From: JAIBJN01 sp963830885
Lineage (GTDB): Bacteria > Actinomycetota > Thermoleophilia > Gaiellales > Gaiellaceae
DNA length: 64,000 bases
Direction: 5' to 3'
Assembly (NCBI GenBank): GCA_963830885.1
Contig: CAWHOA010000023.1
Coordinates: 62,001 to 126,000 of the forward strand
Positions 32,652 to 47,448 of the stretch are shown piece by piece; position 1 is the first letter of the stretch, and the number at the start of each line of letters is the position of its first letter. The position numbers were made by a program, and so were the translations under genes. The notes under the pieces were generated by a model that was given only the letters and a program-made list of their open reading frames with translations, was not told where the DNA came from and ran no database searches.

Positions 32652-32816
32652 AGAGCTCCTAACGCAATGAGGAGCGATGCCGCCTGGCCGCGCTGGGCGG
32701 CCCGAGGCGGCGTCCTCAGTCGCGCCCATACCTCTGCAGGTATGAACGCTCCCTGCGTCCTTCCCTCGAACCACCCATCGCACCCAGTCGGCGGGTCATC
32801 ATTCCGTCAGAGCTCT
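32652..32816. repeat. palindromic intergenic element, copy C (full length, 165 bp)
   Basis: Left end AGAGCTCCTAACGCAATGA, right end (reverse complement) AGAGCTCTGACGGAATGA. The arms match imperfectly all the way to a central hairpin, CATACCT (32727-32733) with AGGTATG (32738-32744), which lies exactly at the midpoint. The inner arms (CTGG-GCG-TGGG-GG--CGAGG) agree on both sides. The reverse complement of copy F aligns with it along the whole centre. It fills the gap between atpG and the kelch gene. Confidence 0.85.
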
Positions 32817-32849
32817 AACGGGTGCGGCCCGGCGGCGTCTGACTGAGTG

Positions 32850-33786
32850 ATGCGCGCGCTCGCCGTCCTGCTCGCCGTCGCCGCGCTCGTCGCGCTCGCT
32901 GCCGTGGCCGGGGTGCTCGGCGACGGCGCCGGTGACGCCGAGGCGGCCCCATGGACGTTCGGCGAGTCGATGTCGCAGCGCCGCAGCTACGTCGCGGCCG
33001 CCGACATCGAGGGCCAGGTCTACGCGGCGGGCGGCATGGTCGGGGAGACCGGGCGGCCGCTCGACCTGCTCGCGCGCTACGACCCGGAGGCCGACTCCTG
33101 GGAGACGTTGCGGCGCATGCCGGAGCCGGTGCGGGCCGGCGCCGCGGCGGCGGTCGACGGGGTGCTGTACGTGTTCGGCGGCTCGACCGCCGACGGCAAC
33201 ACCGACGCCGTGATACGCCTACGACCCGGCCGCGGACGAGTGGAGCGAGCGCGCGCCGCTCCCGGAGGCGCGGTTCAACCATTCCGCGGTAGCGCTCGAC
33301 GGGAAGGTCTACGTCCTCGGCGGCTTCCGCGAAGGGGAAGAGCTGCGCACGGTGGACGTCTACGATCCGGCCACGGATTCCTGGTCGGAGGGCCCCGAGC
33401 TCCCGATTCCCAACCACGCCTTCGACGCCGTCGCCTTCGACGGCGAGATCTGGATGATCGGCGGCAGGCGCGAGGACGAGATCCTCACTGACGTCTGGAT
33501 CCTGAATCCGGAGACCGGGGAGTGGCGGGAAGGCCCCGAGATGCCCGAGCCGATGGAGCTCCTCGGCGCGGCCGTGGCCGGGGACGAGATCCATGCGGTC
33601 TGGGAGAGCACGTACCAGATCTACGACGCGGGCACGGGCACCTGGCGCGACGGCCCGCGCTCGCTCGTCACGCGTCACGGACTGCAGACGTTCTACCTCG
33701 ACGGGATGCTCCTCACGGTCGGCGGTTGCACGACGCAGCTGCGCGACAGCCAGGTCGTGGAACGCCGGGTCCTTCCCACGCGCTAA
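32850..33786 (+). CDS. secreted kelch-repeat protein, split by one extra base
   Basis: An N-terminal signal or anchor (ALAVLLAVAALVALAAVAGVLG) precedes about five kelch blades, for example VYAAGGMVGETGRPL with YDPEADSWETL, LYVFGGSTADGN, VYVLGGFREGEELRTVDVYDPATDSW and IWMIGGRREDE. At 33213 one surplus A changes the frame (GCC GTG a TAC GCC TAC GAC); correcting it joins DAV to YAYDPAADEWSERAPLP and gives about 311 residues. Such beta-propellers bind proteins or sugars outside the cell; no catalytic residues are evident. ATG at 32850 or GTG at 32847 may be used. It is the first gene of the insert that splits the atp genes. Confidence 0.8.
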
Positions 33787-33873
33787 CTTCGGCGGGCATG
33801 GCGCGTCTAAGCAACAAGTGGCCGCCCGGCCAGCTCGACGCGCGGCCGTTCGTGAAACAACAGGAGGGCAGCA

Positions 33874-35544
33874 GTGCATAGGAACAGATGGCTTCTGCTC
33901 GTCGTGGCGCTCGCCACCGTCCTTTCGCTGGCCGCCGTCGGGTGCGGCGGCGACGACGATGACGACGGTGCCGCCCAGGACGAGACAGGCGCGACCGACA
34001 CCGGCGCAACCGAGCCGGCAGCGGAGCAGGTACTCCGCATCGCATGGAGTGCTGAGCCGCCGTCGCTCGACCCGGGCAAGGCAACGGACACGACGTCCAC
34101 GAACGTGATCATGGCCTTGATGGACCCGCTCGTGAAGCTCAATCCCGACACGCTCGAGCCCGAGCCGTCGCTGGCGGAGACCTGGGAGGTCGACGGGAGC
34201 ACCGTTACGTTCCACCTCCGCGAGGACGCGACTTGGACGAACGGCGACCCGGTCACGGCGCAGGATTTCGTGTACTCGTGGAAGCGGACGCTCAGCCCCG
34301 AGCTCGCGGCTGACTACGCGTACCAGCTCTACGGGGTCACGGGCGCTGCCGAGTACAACGGCTGCGAGAAGAACTGCGAGGCGCTCGCCGACAAGGTCGG
34401 CGTCACCGCGGTCGACGACTACACGCTCCAGGTCGAGCTGACCTCCGAGCAGCCGTGGTTCCTCGGCCAGGTCTCGCACCACTCGTTCCTCCCGGTCCAC
34501 CAGGCGACCGTCGAGGAGTTCGGCGACAACTGGACCGATCCGGAGAACATCGTCACCAACGGCCCCTTCATGCTCGAGTCGTGGGATCACGAGGCCTCCA
34601 TCAACATGGTCAAGAACCCCGACTGGCGCGACGCCGCAAACGTCGCGCTCGAGCGCATCGATGGCTCGATCATCGTCGACGGCATCACGAAGGTCCAGGC
34701 CTTCGAGGCCGGCGAGGTGGACGCAACCGACGGCGGCGCGCTCCCGCCCGAGGAGATCGAGCGCCTGAAGACGGAGCCGTACTACGATCAGTACCCGGCT
34801 CTGGGAACGTATTACTACGGCTTCAACGTCGAGAACATCGGCCTCGAGCAGCGTAAGGCGATGTCCCTCGCCATCAACCGGAAGATCATCACCGACCAGA
34901 TCGACCGGACCGGCCGCGCGCAGGCCACGGGCATGACCCCCCCGGGCATCAAGGGCTTCGACGTCATCAACCCGAACTCGCCCTGGCTGCCGGCCGAGGG
35001 CGACATGACGCAGGCCCAGGAGCTCATGGGCCAGGCGCAGGACGCGAAGACCAAGATCAACCTGTTCCACAACGACTCGCCCGGCCACAAGGAGATCGCC
35101 GTCGCCGTGCAGTCGATGTGGCAGGAGCTCGGCATCGAGACCACCATCAAGGCGCAGGAGTGGGCCCAGTACCTCGAGTTCCTCGGCCCGCCGCCGAACA
35201 AGGCGGTCGACGCCTACCGCCTCGGGTGGATCTACGACTTCCCGGATGCGATCAACGGGCTCGAGCTCTTCACCTGCGACTCGGGCAACAACAACACCAA
35301 CTGGTGCAACGAGGAGTACGACGCCCTCGTCGAGGAAGCCAAGCAGACTCTCGACGACGACGCTCGCTACGAGATCTACCGCCAGCTGGAAGGGGTCATG
35401 TTCGACGAGGACGGCGAGGTGCCGCTCACGCCGATCATGTGGTACACGTACCCGAACCTCGAGCAGGACTCGGTTCGGGACACGTTCTTCATCAACCCGC
35501 TCGACCAGATCGACTTCACCAAGGTCGTCGTCGCGGGAGGTTAG
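33874..35544 (+). CDS. peptide ABC transporter substrate-binding lipoprotein
   Basis: This protein has 556 residues and belongs to the SBP_bac_5 family (OppA/DppA). The lipobox LAAVGC is near residue 25, followed by GGDDDDD and a flexible T/G/A/E-rich linker. The domain begins QVLRIAWSAEPPSLDPGKATD and contains LNPDTLEPEPSLAETWEVDGSTVTFHLREDATWTNGDPVTAQDFVYSWKR, the family signature. It captures oligopeptides (or related solutes) outside the membrane and delivers them to the permeases encoded next. GTG at 33874 follows GGAGGGC. A GC-rich hairpin after the stop probably limits read-through, so that this subunit is made in excess. Confidence 0.93.
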   Translation: MHRNRWLLLVVALATVLSLAAVGCGGDDDDDGAAQDETGATDTGATEPAAEQVLRIAWSAEPPSLDPGKATDTTSTNVIMALMDPLVKLNPDTLEPEPSLAETWEVDGSTVTFHLREDATWTNGDPVTAQDFVYSWKRTLSPELAADYAYQLYGVTGAAEYNGCEKNCEALADKVGVTAVDDYTLQVELTSEQPWFLGQVSHHSFLPVHQATVEEFGDNWTDPENIVTNGPFMLESWDHEASINMVKNPDWRDAANVALERIDGSIIVDGITKVQAFEAGEVDATDGGALPPEEIERLKTEPYYDQYPALGTYYYGFNVENIGLEQRKAMSLAINRKIITDQIDRTGRAQATGMTPPGIKGFDVINPNSPWLPAEGDMTQAQELMGQAQDAKTKINLFHNDSPGHKEIAVAVQSMWQELGIETTIKAQEWAQYLEFLGPPPNKAVDAYRLGWIYDFPDAINGLELFTCDSGNNNTNWCNEEYDALVEEAKQTLDDDARYEIYRQLEGVMFDEDGEVPLTPIMWYTYPNLEQDSVRDTFFINPLDQIDFTKVVVAGG

Positions 35545-35567
35545 GAGCGAAAAGTCGACGAGATGAC

Positions 35568-35593
35568 AGGCGGGGCGCTCAGGCGCCCCGCCT
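35568..35593 (+). terminator. GC-rich hairpin after the peptide-binding protein gene
   Basis: AGGCGGGGCGC (35568-35578), loop TCAG, GCGCCCCGCCT (35583-35593): an 11-bp perfect stem followed by GCTCTTGTTG. The position between the binding-protein and permease genes suggests a partial terminator or mRNA stabiliser. Confidence 0.7.
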
Positions 35594-35638
35594 GCTCTTG
35601 TTGCCAATCGGTGTCCATCGGGTAGACAATCCAGTCAG

Positions 35639-36577
35639 ATGGCAACGTTCATCATCAGGAGGGTCGTCTGGACGATCCCAGTGATCCTCCTCGTCATCTT
35701 CATGATCTTCATCATGATGCGGCAGATCGAGGGGAACCCGTTCCGCCGCACGGAGCGGGCCGTGCCGCCGCAGGTGCAGGCCAACCTCGAGCGGAAGTTC
35801 AACCTCGACGAGCCCGTGTACATGCAGTACCTGCTGTACGTGAAGGGTGTGTTCACGGGCGACCTGGGCCCGTCGCTGACGCAGACCGATCGAAGCGTGA
35901 CGGAGATCGTGAAGGAGCACTTCCCGCGCTCCGTCAAGCTCGGCCTGCTCGCCTTCATGTGGGCGATCCTGTTCGGGATCCCGGCGGGGGTGATCGCGGC
36001 CCTCAGGCCGAACACGCTCTACGACTACATCCTCATGCTCTTCTCGAACATCGGCTTCGCCCTGCCCTCGTTCTTCGTGGCGACGCTGTTCATCTACTAC
36101 TTCGCGGTCAAGGCAAGTCTCGTCCCGACGAACGGGTGGCCGCTCGGTTTCTGGGAGGTGGACTCGCGTGTGCTCCTCCCGTCGCTCGCCCTCGCGCTCT
36201 ACCCGATGGCGTACTTCGCGAGGCTCGTGCGCGGGACGATGCTCGAGACGATGCAGCAGGACTACGTCCGCACAGCGCGCGCCAAGGGACTGCGCTGGAA
36301 GAGCATCGTCACGCGCCACGTCTTCCGGAACTCGCTCATCCCGGTGGTAACCGCGACGGCTCCGCTCTTCGGACTCGTCATCACGGGGACGTTCGTGATC
36401 GAGGTGATCTTCTCGATCCCCGGGATCGGCAGGTATTTCATCAACTCCGTGTCTGCGCGCGACTACTCGGTCGTCATGGGCATCACCGTGCTGACCTCGC
36501 TCGTCGTGATCTTCTTGAACCTCATCGTGGACATCGCCTACGGGTTCCTCGATCCGAGGACGAGGACGAGCCGGTGA
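35639..36577 (+). CDS. peptide ABC transporter permease (DppB/OppB type)
   Basis: This protein has 312 residues and about six membrane helices, starting IIRRVVWTIPVILLVIFMIFIMM. The EAA loop that contacts the ATPases is in YVRTARAKGLRWKSIVTRHVFRNSLIPVVTA (about residues 207-237). FVIEVIFSIPGIGRYFINSV is a DppB signature. It forms half of the translocation pore with the next gene product. Confidence 0.93.
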   Translation: MATFIIRRVVWTIPVILLVIFMIFIMMRQIEGNPFRRTERAVPPQVQANLERKFNLDEPVYMQYLLYVKGVFTGDLGPSLTQTDRSVTEIVKEHFPRSVKLGLLAFMWAILFGIPAGVIAALRPNTLYDYILMLFSNIGFALPSFFVATLFIYYFAVKASLVPTNGWPLGFWEVDSRVLLPSLALALYPMAYFARLVRGTMLETMQQDYVRTARAKGLRWKSIVTRHVFRNSLIPVVTATAPLFGLVITGTFVIEVIFSIPGIGRYFINSVSARDYSVVMGITVLTSLVVIFLNLIVDIAYGFLDPRTRTSR

Positions 36578-36584
36578 CCGACTG

Positions 36585-37550
36585 ATGGTCGTCAACCCGC
36601 GCGAGGCGGCGACGCTCGAGCCGCAGACGTCGGCTCCGCCGCTCCTCGAGACGGCCGGCGCTCCGATCCGCCAGACGTCGCTCTGGCGCGATGCGTATCG
36701 CCGGTACCTGCGGAACAAGGGCGCGGTCGCCTCGGCGGTCCTCTTCGTCATCATCCTCCTCTACTGCTTCCTGATCCCCGGGTTCTGGTTCATCCCCGGG
36801 ATCTGGACGACGCTCTTCGACATCGACCCGAACCAGGTCAACTTCCTCGAGACGTACCTGCCGCCGTCGCTCGAGCACCCGTTCGGCACCGACCAGTTCG
36901 GCCGCGACATCTTCACGCGCGTCGCGAAGGGCGGCCAGGTCTCCATCGGGATCGGCTTCGCGGCCACGATCGCCATCCTCGTGATCGGCATCGCCTACGG
37001 CTCGATCTCGGGCTTCATCGGCGGGAAGCTCGACAACGCGATGATGCGCTTCCTAGACGCGCTCTACGGCCTGCCGTTTCTGCCCTTCGCGATCCTGGCG
37101 CTGGCGGTCATCGGCACCGTGACCTTCTGGACGATGGTGGTGGCGCTGACGATCGCAAGCTGGTTCACCGCGGCGCGCATCGTCAGGGGCCAGGTGATCA
37201 CGCTGAAGGAGAACGACTACGTCCGCGCGGCGCACGCCGTCGGCGCGCGCTGGCACCGGGTGCTGACGCGGCACCTCCTGCCGAACACGCTGGGCGTGCT
37301 CATCATCGCGGTCTTCCTCGAGCTCCCCGCCGTCGTCCTCGGCGAGGCGTTCCTCTCCTTCATCGGGCTCGGCATCAACCCGCCCGATGCGTCCTGGGGC
37401 TCGCTGGCGAGCGAGGGCCGGCAGTCCTACCAGACGCATCCGCTCGAGCTCTGGATCCCGTGCATCTTCATCGCGACGCTCGTCCTCTGCGCGAACTTCA
37501 TCGCCGACGGGCTGCGTGACGCCCTCGATCCGCGCACGAGGGAGACCTGA
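36585..37550 (+). CDS. peptide ABC transporter permease (DppC/OppC type)
   Basis: This protein has 321 residues. The first membrane helix (GAVASAVLFVIILLYCFLIPGF) follows a cytoplasmic N-terminus with RRYLRNKGA; HPFGTDQFGRDIFTRVAKGGQVSIGIGF is the DppC signature, and the EAA loop is in YVRAAHAVGARWHRVLTRHLLPNTLGVLII. It pairs with the upstream permease. ATG at 36585 lies 7 bases past the previous stop. The gap downstream contains palindromic copy D. Confidence 0.93.
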   Translation: MVVNPREAATLEPQTSAPPLLETAGAPIRQTSLWRDAYRRYLRNKGAVASAVLFVIILLYCFLIPGFWFIPGIWTTLFDIDPNQVNFLETYLPPSLEHPFGTDQFGRDIFTRVAKGGQVSIGIGFAATIAILVIGIAYGSISGFIGGKLDNAMMRFLDALYGLPFLPFAILALAVIGTVTFWTMVVALTIASWFTAARIVRGQVITLKENDYVRAAHAVGARWHRVLTRHLLPNTLGVLIIAVFLELPAVVLGEAFLSFIGLGINPPDASWGSLASEGRQSYQTHPLELWIPCIFIATLVLCANFIADGLRDALDPRTRET

Positions 37551-37553
37551 GCA

Positions 37554-37612
37554 AGTGCCGCACCAGGCAATGTGCGACGCAGAGTCACAGCAGCATCACC
37601 TGGAGGGGCACT
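37554..37612. repeat. palindromic intergenic element, copy D (short, 59 bp)
   Basis: Left end AGTGCCGCACCAGGCAATG and right end (reverse complement) AGTGCCCCTCCAGGTGATG match at most positions. These ends are of the same type as copies A and E; the long inner arms are missing. It fills the 63-base gap between the permease and ATPase genes. Its right end GGAGGGGCAC is the only Shine-Dalgarno sequence for the GTG at 37614. Confidence 0.75.
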
Positions 37613-37613
37613 A

Positions 37614-39517
<1,904 letters not shown>

Positions 39518-39573
39518 CGGTCCTGTATCCGCTCACGTCCTAACCTCGCCGCGCCGATATCGTCTGAGAAGGT

Positions 39574-40047
39574 ATGGCTGGCAAAGACCCGCTTATTCTG
39601 GGCGGCCTCTGCGATCGTGCCCGTGAGTGGGCGTCGCTGCGGCTCGACAGTGAGCTGTCGCCCCTCGAGGAGGAGCTCCTGGAGCGCCATCTCGATGCGT
39701 GCCGCGACTGCCGTGCGTTCGAGGACGACGTCCGCTGGGCGACCGACGTGCTTCGTCTGACGCCGCAGGAACGGCCCTCGCGCCGCCTCACCCTGCCGGC
39801 CCGCCCGGCCCGGCGTGTCACCGGCCGCAGACTGACGGCGATCGCGGCGACGGCTGCGCTGGCCGCGGGCGCCCTCATCGGCTCCGTCGTCGAGCGGCCG
39901 TCCTCGCAGGCGCCGGCCAACGGCCCGACCGAGGTCAGCCTCCTCTCCAACGAGGCCAAGGAGCTCCGCGACCTGCCGCGGACGCGCCTGCTCTCGCCGG
40001 CCCCGGCACCCGCACCGCCTCCGAACCCGCCCGAAGGCGTCATCTAG
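39574..40047 (+). CDS. membrane-anchored zinc-finger (anti-sigma-like) protein
   Basis: This protein has 157 residues. The N-terminal part carries a ZAS-type zinc site, HLDACRDC (HX3CX2C, about residues 38-45), with the further Cys in LCDRAREWA upstream. It is followed by a membrane span (LTAIAATAALAAGALIGSVV, about residues 89-108) and a short proline-rich outer tail (PAPAPAPPPNPP). This architecture fits anti-sigma factors, but no sigma-factor gene is next to it, so a partner is unknown. It lies at the right end of the insert between atpG and atpD. Confidence 0.72.
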   Translation: MAGKDPLILGGLCDRAREWASLRLDSELSPLEEELLERHLDACRDCRAFEDDVRWATDVLRLTPQERPSRRLTLPARPARRVTGRRLTAIAATAALAAGALIGSVVERPSSQAPANGPTEVSLLSNEAKELRDLPRTRLLSPAPAPAPPPNPPEGVI

Positions 40048-40126
40048 CCGGGGTCGAGCGCGGCCCCTCGGATACACTCCTGGTGGCCGCCAAGGCCGTC
40101 CTCGCACGCGATCACCCAGGAGATCC

Positions 40127-41621
40127 ATGGCCACTGAGAAGAACGTCGGCAAGATCGTCGAGATCAAGGGCGTCGTCATCGACGCCGTCTTCCACGGCGA
40201 GCTCCCGAGCATCTACAACGCCCTGCGCATCGAGGTCCCCGAGCAGGACGGCCGCCCCGCGGTCGACCTGATCGCCGAGGTCCAGCAGCACCTCGGGAAC
40301 GACAGGGTCCGCGCCGTGGCGATGGACTCCACCGACGGCGTCCCCCGCGGCGCCGACGTCGAGGACATGGGCGCGCCGATCTCCGTCCCGGTGGGCGAGG
40401 CGACGCTCGGCCGGATCTTCAACGTCCTCGGCGCAGCCATCGACGAGGGCGCCGACGTCGAGGGCGAGCGCTGGCCGATCCACCGCCCCGCGCCGACCTT
40501 CGAGGAGCTCGAGCCGATCTGTCCAGATCTTCGAGACCGGCATCAAGGTGATCGACCTGCTCGCCCCGTACGTGAAGGGCGGCAAGGTCGGCCTGTTCGG
40601 CGGCGCCGGCGTGGGCAAGACGGTGCTCATCCAGGAGCTGATCCGCAACATCGCCGCCGAGCACGAGGGCCTGTCGGTCTTCTCCGGCGTGGGCGAGCGC
40701 TCGCGGGAGGGCAACGACCTCTGGCGCGAGATGAAGGAGTCCGGCGTGATCGACAAGACGGCGCTGGTCTTCGGGCAGATGAACGAGCCGCCCGGCGCGC
40801 GCCTGCGCGTCGGCCTCGCCGGGCTGACCATGGCCGAGTACTTCCGCGACGAGGGCCAGGACGTCCTCCTCTTCATCGACAACATCTTCCGCTTCGTGCA
40901 GGCGGGCTCCGAGGTCTCGGCGCTCCTCGGCCGCATGCCCTCGGCCGTGGGCTACCAGCCGACGCTCGCCACCGAGATGGGCCAGCTGCAGGAGCGCATC
41001 ACGTCCACCCGCAAGGGCTCGGTCACCTCGGTGCAGGCCATCTACGTCCCCGCCGACGACCTCACCGACCCGGCCCCTGCGAATACGTTCGCCCACCTCG
41101 ACGCCACGACCACGCTCTCGCGCTCGATCGCGGAGCAGGCGATCTACCCGGCCGTCGACCCGCTCGACTCCGTCTCACGGGCGCTCCAGCCCGACATCGT
41201 CGGCGACGAGCACTACGACACCGCGACCCGCGTGCAGGAGATCCTCCAGCGCTACAGGGAGCTCCAGGACATCATCGCCATCCTCGGCATGGACGAGCTC
41301 TCGGACGAGGACAAGCTGACCGTGCAGCGCGCCCGCAAGGTGCAGCGCTTCCTCTCGCAGCCGTTCTTCGTCGCGGAGGTCTTCACCGGCAGCCCCGGCC
41401 AGTACGTCAAGCTCGAGGACACGATCAAGGGCTTCCGGGAGATCATCGAGGGCAAGCACGACGAGCTCCCGGAGCAGGCCTTCTACATGGTCGGGACGAT
41501 CGAGGAAGCCGTCGAGCGCGCGAAGACGATGGCGGGCGAGGATGCACCGGCAGCCGCGGCCGAGGAGGCCGAGGAGCCGGAGGCCTCGGAGGAGCTCGAG
41601 GCCGAGCCGGCCGCCGTCTAG
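40127..41621 (+). CDS. atpD: F0F1 ATP synthase subunit beta, split by one extra base
   Basis: This is the catalytic F1 subunit. The first frame gives NVGKIVEIKGVVIDAVFHGELPSIYNALRI up to APTFEELEPI; between 40517 and 40523 the frame shifts by one base and continues QIFETGIKVIDLLAPYVKGGKVGLFGGAGVGKTVLIQELI (Walker A GGAGVGKT), then GERSREGNDLW, DVLLFIDNIFRF (Walker B) and MPSAVGYQPTLATEMG. The C-terminus has DELSDEDKLTVQRARKVQRFLSQPFFVAEVFTG plus an acidic Ala/Glu-rich tail. The corrected length is about 497 residues. An essential catalytic gene should not be broken, so a surplus base in the sequence is most likely. Confidence 0.94.
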
Positions 41622-41632
41622 CGAGATCTAGC

Positions 41633-41796
41633 AGTGCCCATTCAGGCAGTTCAGCCCAGGTTCTGCGTCGCGAGCACCAAGCCAGGCGCCGCACTCGCGC
41701 GCGGCCAAGGCTGGTTGCCTTGGCAAGCGGGAGGGTGGAGTCTGGCGCCGCGTGATCGCGGGGCAGGAGCGGGCTCGTATTGCCTGGAGGGGCACT
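41633..41796. repeat. palindromic intergenic element, copy E (full length, 164 bp)
   Basis: Left end AGTGCCCATTCAGGCAGTTC, right end (reverse complement) AGTGCCCCTCCAGGCAATAC. The arms stay similar inward (TCTGCGTCGCGAGCAC against TCCTGCCCCGCGATCAC, then GGCGCC) and a central hairpin CCAAGGC (41705-41711) with GCCTTGG (41717-41723) lies at the exact midpoint. Its right 55 bases are nearly identical to copy A. It fills the atpD-atpC gap and its end provides GGAGGGG for atpC. Confidence 0.88.
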
Positions 41797-41798
41797 GA

Positions 41799-42230
41799 AT
41801 GGCCACCAAGGAAGGCGCAGCCCGCACCTTCGACCTGTCGCTCGTGACGCCGGAGGGCCCGGCGTACGAGGGCGAGGCCGAGATGCTCATCGTTCCCGGC
41901 GCGTCCGGTGAGATCGGCGTGCTGGCGCGCCACGCCCCGCTCGTGGCCATGCTGAAGGCCGGCGAGATCCGGGTGAAGACCGACGGCAAGTGGCAGTCGT
42001 TCGCCGCCGGGCCCGGGTACTTCAAGGTGCACCAGGACCGCGCGCTCGTCCTCGTCGACGACGCCGTGCGGGCCGAGGAGATCGACGTCGAGGACGCGCG
42101 CCGCGAGGCCGAGGAGGCGCGCGAGCTCCTCGCGCAGATCGACGCCGGCACCGAGGGCTACGACCGCTGGCGGGTCGAGCAGCGCCTCCGGCACGCCGAG
42201 AACAAGCTGGCCGTCGCCGGCCACGACTGA
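41799..42230 (+). CDS. atpC: F0F1 ATP synthase subunit epsilon
   Basis: This protein has 143 residues. The N-terminal beta-sandwich reads FDLSLVTPEGPAYEGEAEMLIVPGASGEIGVLARHAPLVAML, the usual epsilon start, and a C-terminal helical pair (EEIDVEDARREAEEARELLAQI) follows. It rotates with gamma and can inhibit ATP hydrolysis. Its ATG lies 3 bases after palindromic copy E, whose end CCTGGAGGGGCACT serves as the ribosome-binding site. Confidence 0.95.
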   Translation: MATKEGAARTFDLSLVTPEGPAYEGEAEMLIVPGASGEIGVLARHAPLVAMLKAGEIRVKTDGKWQSFAAGPGYFKVHQDRALVLVDDAVRAEEIDVEDARREAEEARELLAQIDAGTEGYDRWRVEQRLRHAENKLAVAGHD

Positions 42231-42421
42231 CGCGCTGAGCGCTCGGTCCGGTCGGGGCTCGCGGCCCCGGCCATGGCCCTCGCCGACCACGAAGTGCGGG
42301 GCCGCCGCGGGCCTCCCTCCGCTGCCAGCGTAGCGAGCTTCGGCGCACACGTCTGACACGGACTGCGTCGGGATCGTGGCGAAAGCGGGGCGAAACTTGC
42401 CTCTGCGGGCACAATTCGTCA
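42231..42421. other. intergenic region between atpC and metH
   Basis: The 191 bases include a GGGGC / GCCCC hairpin near 42260-42275, a plausible end of the atpC transcript, although no T-run follows. I looked for a cobalamin or SAM riboswitch upstream of metH and saw no B12 box or SAM aptamer core. No gene is apparent. Confidence 0.4.
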
Positions 42422-46073
<3,652 letters not shown>

Positions 46074-46075
46074 CC

Positions 46076-46240
46076 GAACCCGTTTCGGAACGACGCCTCG
46101 TCGTCGGGGTGTGCTGGGCGAGTGCGAGGCAAGGACGCAGGGCGCGTTCGTAGCCGGAGGCTACGGGCGCAACCGAGGACGCGGAATCGCGCCGTCCAGC
46201 ACGTCCCGACGGCACAGGGCTTCGGTTCGGAATGGGTTCC
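46076..46240. repeat. palindromic intergenic element, copy F (full length, 165 bp, inverted)
   Basis: Left end GAACCCGTTTCGGAACGACG, right end (reverse complement) GGAACCCATTCCGAACCGAAG. The central hairpin CGTAGCC (46149-46155) with GGCTACG (46159-46165) is at the midpoint. The reverse complement aligns with copy C through the centre (GCGTCCTCRGTYGCGCCC on one side, CCCTGCGTCCTT on the other). It occupies nearly the whole metH to carboxylate-amine ligase gap, starting 3 bases after the metH stop. Confidence 0.85.
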
Positions 46241-46259
46241 AAGCGGGTAGAGCGGCCGG

Positions 46260-47384
46260 ATGGACCACAACTTCGGCACCAGCCGCCGCTTCAGCCTGGG
46301 CGTCGAGGAGGAGTTTCAGCTCGTCGGGCGCGAGAGCTTCGAGCTCGTCTCGCGCGTGGACGAGATCCTCTCCGAGGTCGCCGACGAGGAGGAGCACGAG
46401 GGCCGCGTCAAGCCCGAGCTGCTCCAGTCCGTCGTCGAAGTGGCCACGAACGTCGCGGGCTCGGTCGGCGAGGCGATGGAGGACCTGCGCGGCCTGCGCG
46501 CGCGGCTGCGCGACGCGGCTGCCGAGCGCGACGCCCTGATCGCCTCGGCCGGCACCCATCCGTTCTCGCGCTACGAGCACCAGGACGTGACCGACCGCCC
46601 GCGCTACCAGGAGCTCATCGCGGACATGGGCTGGGTCGCCGAGCGAGAGCTGATCTTCGGGCTCCACGTCCACGTCGGCCTCGGCTCGCCCGACACGGCG
46701 ATCGCGTGCCTGAACGGCGCCCGCACGTTCCTGCCCGAGTTCCTCGCGCTCTCGGCCAACTCACCGTTCTGGCAGGCGCGCCCCACCGGCCTCGCCTCCA
46801 CCCGCACGAAGGTCTTCGAGGCCTTCCCGCGCTCCGGGCTTCCGCCCGCGTTCGCCTCGTGGGAGGAGTTCGAGCTCCTCGTCGACCGCGGCGTGAGCAC
46901 CAGCTCCTTCCCGGATCCGACCTACATCTGGTGGGACCTCCGCCCGCACCCGACCCTCGGCACCGTCGAGCTGCGGATCTGCGACGCGCAGGCGTCGATC
47001 GAAGCGGTCACGGGCATCGTCGCGCTCGCCCAGAGCCTGATCGCGACGCTCGCCGACGACTACGAGGCCGGCTTCCCGGCGCAGGTTCAGCCGGTAACGC
47101 TCGTCGACGAGAACAAGTGGCGCGCCACGCGCGACGGGCTCGACGCCAAGCTGATCGACCTCGAGCACGACACGGAGCGGCCCGCCCGGGACGCCGTCCT
47201 CGACCTCGTCGAGCGCTCGACGCCGGCCGCGCGCAGGCTCGGCTGCGCGGAGGAGCTCGAGTCGGTCGAGCACTTGCTCGCGCGTGGAACCGGCGCCGAC
47301 GCACAGCTCCGCGTCTACGAGGAGACGCAGAGCCTCCTGGCCGTCGCGCAGTGGCTCGCGGAGGAGACCGTTAGGGGCGTGTAG
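46260..47384 (+). CDS. glutamate-cysteine ligase family 2 (YbdK-type carboxylate-amine ligase)
   Basis: This protein has 374 residues. It begins RRFSLGVEEEFQLVGRESFELV, the GCS2 hallmark EEEFQLV, and contains SAGTHPFSRYEHQDVTDRPRYQELIADMGW, LHVHVGLGSPD (metal/ATP ligands), LSANSPFWQ and YIWWDLRPHPTLGTVELRICDAQ. These place it in the YbdK/EgtA-like group, which makes gamma-glutamyl or other amide bonds with ATP. Whether it makes gamma-glutamylcysteine for a thiol such as ergothioneine or another product is not clear. No egt genes are nearby. Confidence 0.88.
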   Translation: MDHNFGTSRRFSLGVEEEFQLVGRESFELVSRVDEILSEVADEEEHEGRVKPELLQSVVEVATNVAGSVGEAMEDLRGLRARLRDAAAERDALIASAGTHPFSRYEHQDVTDRPRYQELIADMGWVAERELIFGLHVHVGLGSPDTAIACLNGARTFLPEFLALSANSPFWQARPTGLASTRTKVFEAFPRSGLPPAFASWEEFELLVDRGVSTSSFPDPTYIWWDLRPHPTLGTVELRICDAQASIEAVTGIVALAQSLIATLADDYEAGFPAQVQPVTLVDENKWRATRDGLDAKLIDLEHDTERPARDAVLDLVERSTPAARRLGCAEELESVEHLLARGTGADAQLRVYEETQSLLAVAQWLAEETVRGV

Positions 47385-47448
47385 AACCGGCAGGGACGGC
47401 CGTGAGCTTCGGTATCCTCATCGCGTCGCCCGCGGGCGCCCCTCCTCT

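Noticed and set aside
32677..32745. Short frame inside palindromic copy C with GAGGAGCG before an ATG (22 codons)
   Set aside because: It lies wholly within the repeat arm, changes completely in copy G, and has no protein-like conservation.
42231..42421. Cobalamin or SAM riboswitch upstream of metH
   Set aside because: No B12 box and no SAM aptamer core could be found.
46205..46240. Resemblance of the reverse strand (GGAACCCATTCCGAACCGAA) to part of 5S rRNA
   Set aside because: Only this short stretch matches; the remaining helices and length of 5S rRNA are missing and the sequence is explained as the end of palindromic copy F.
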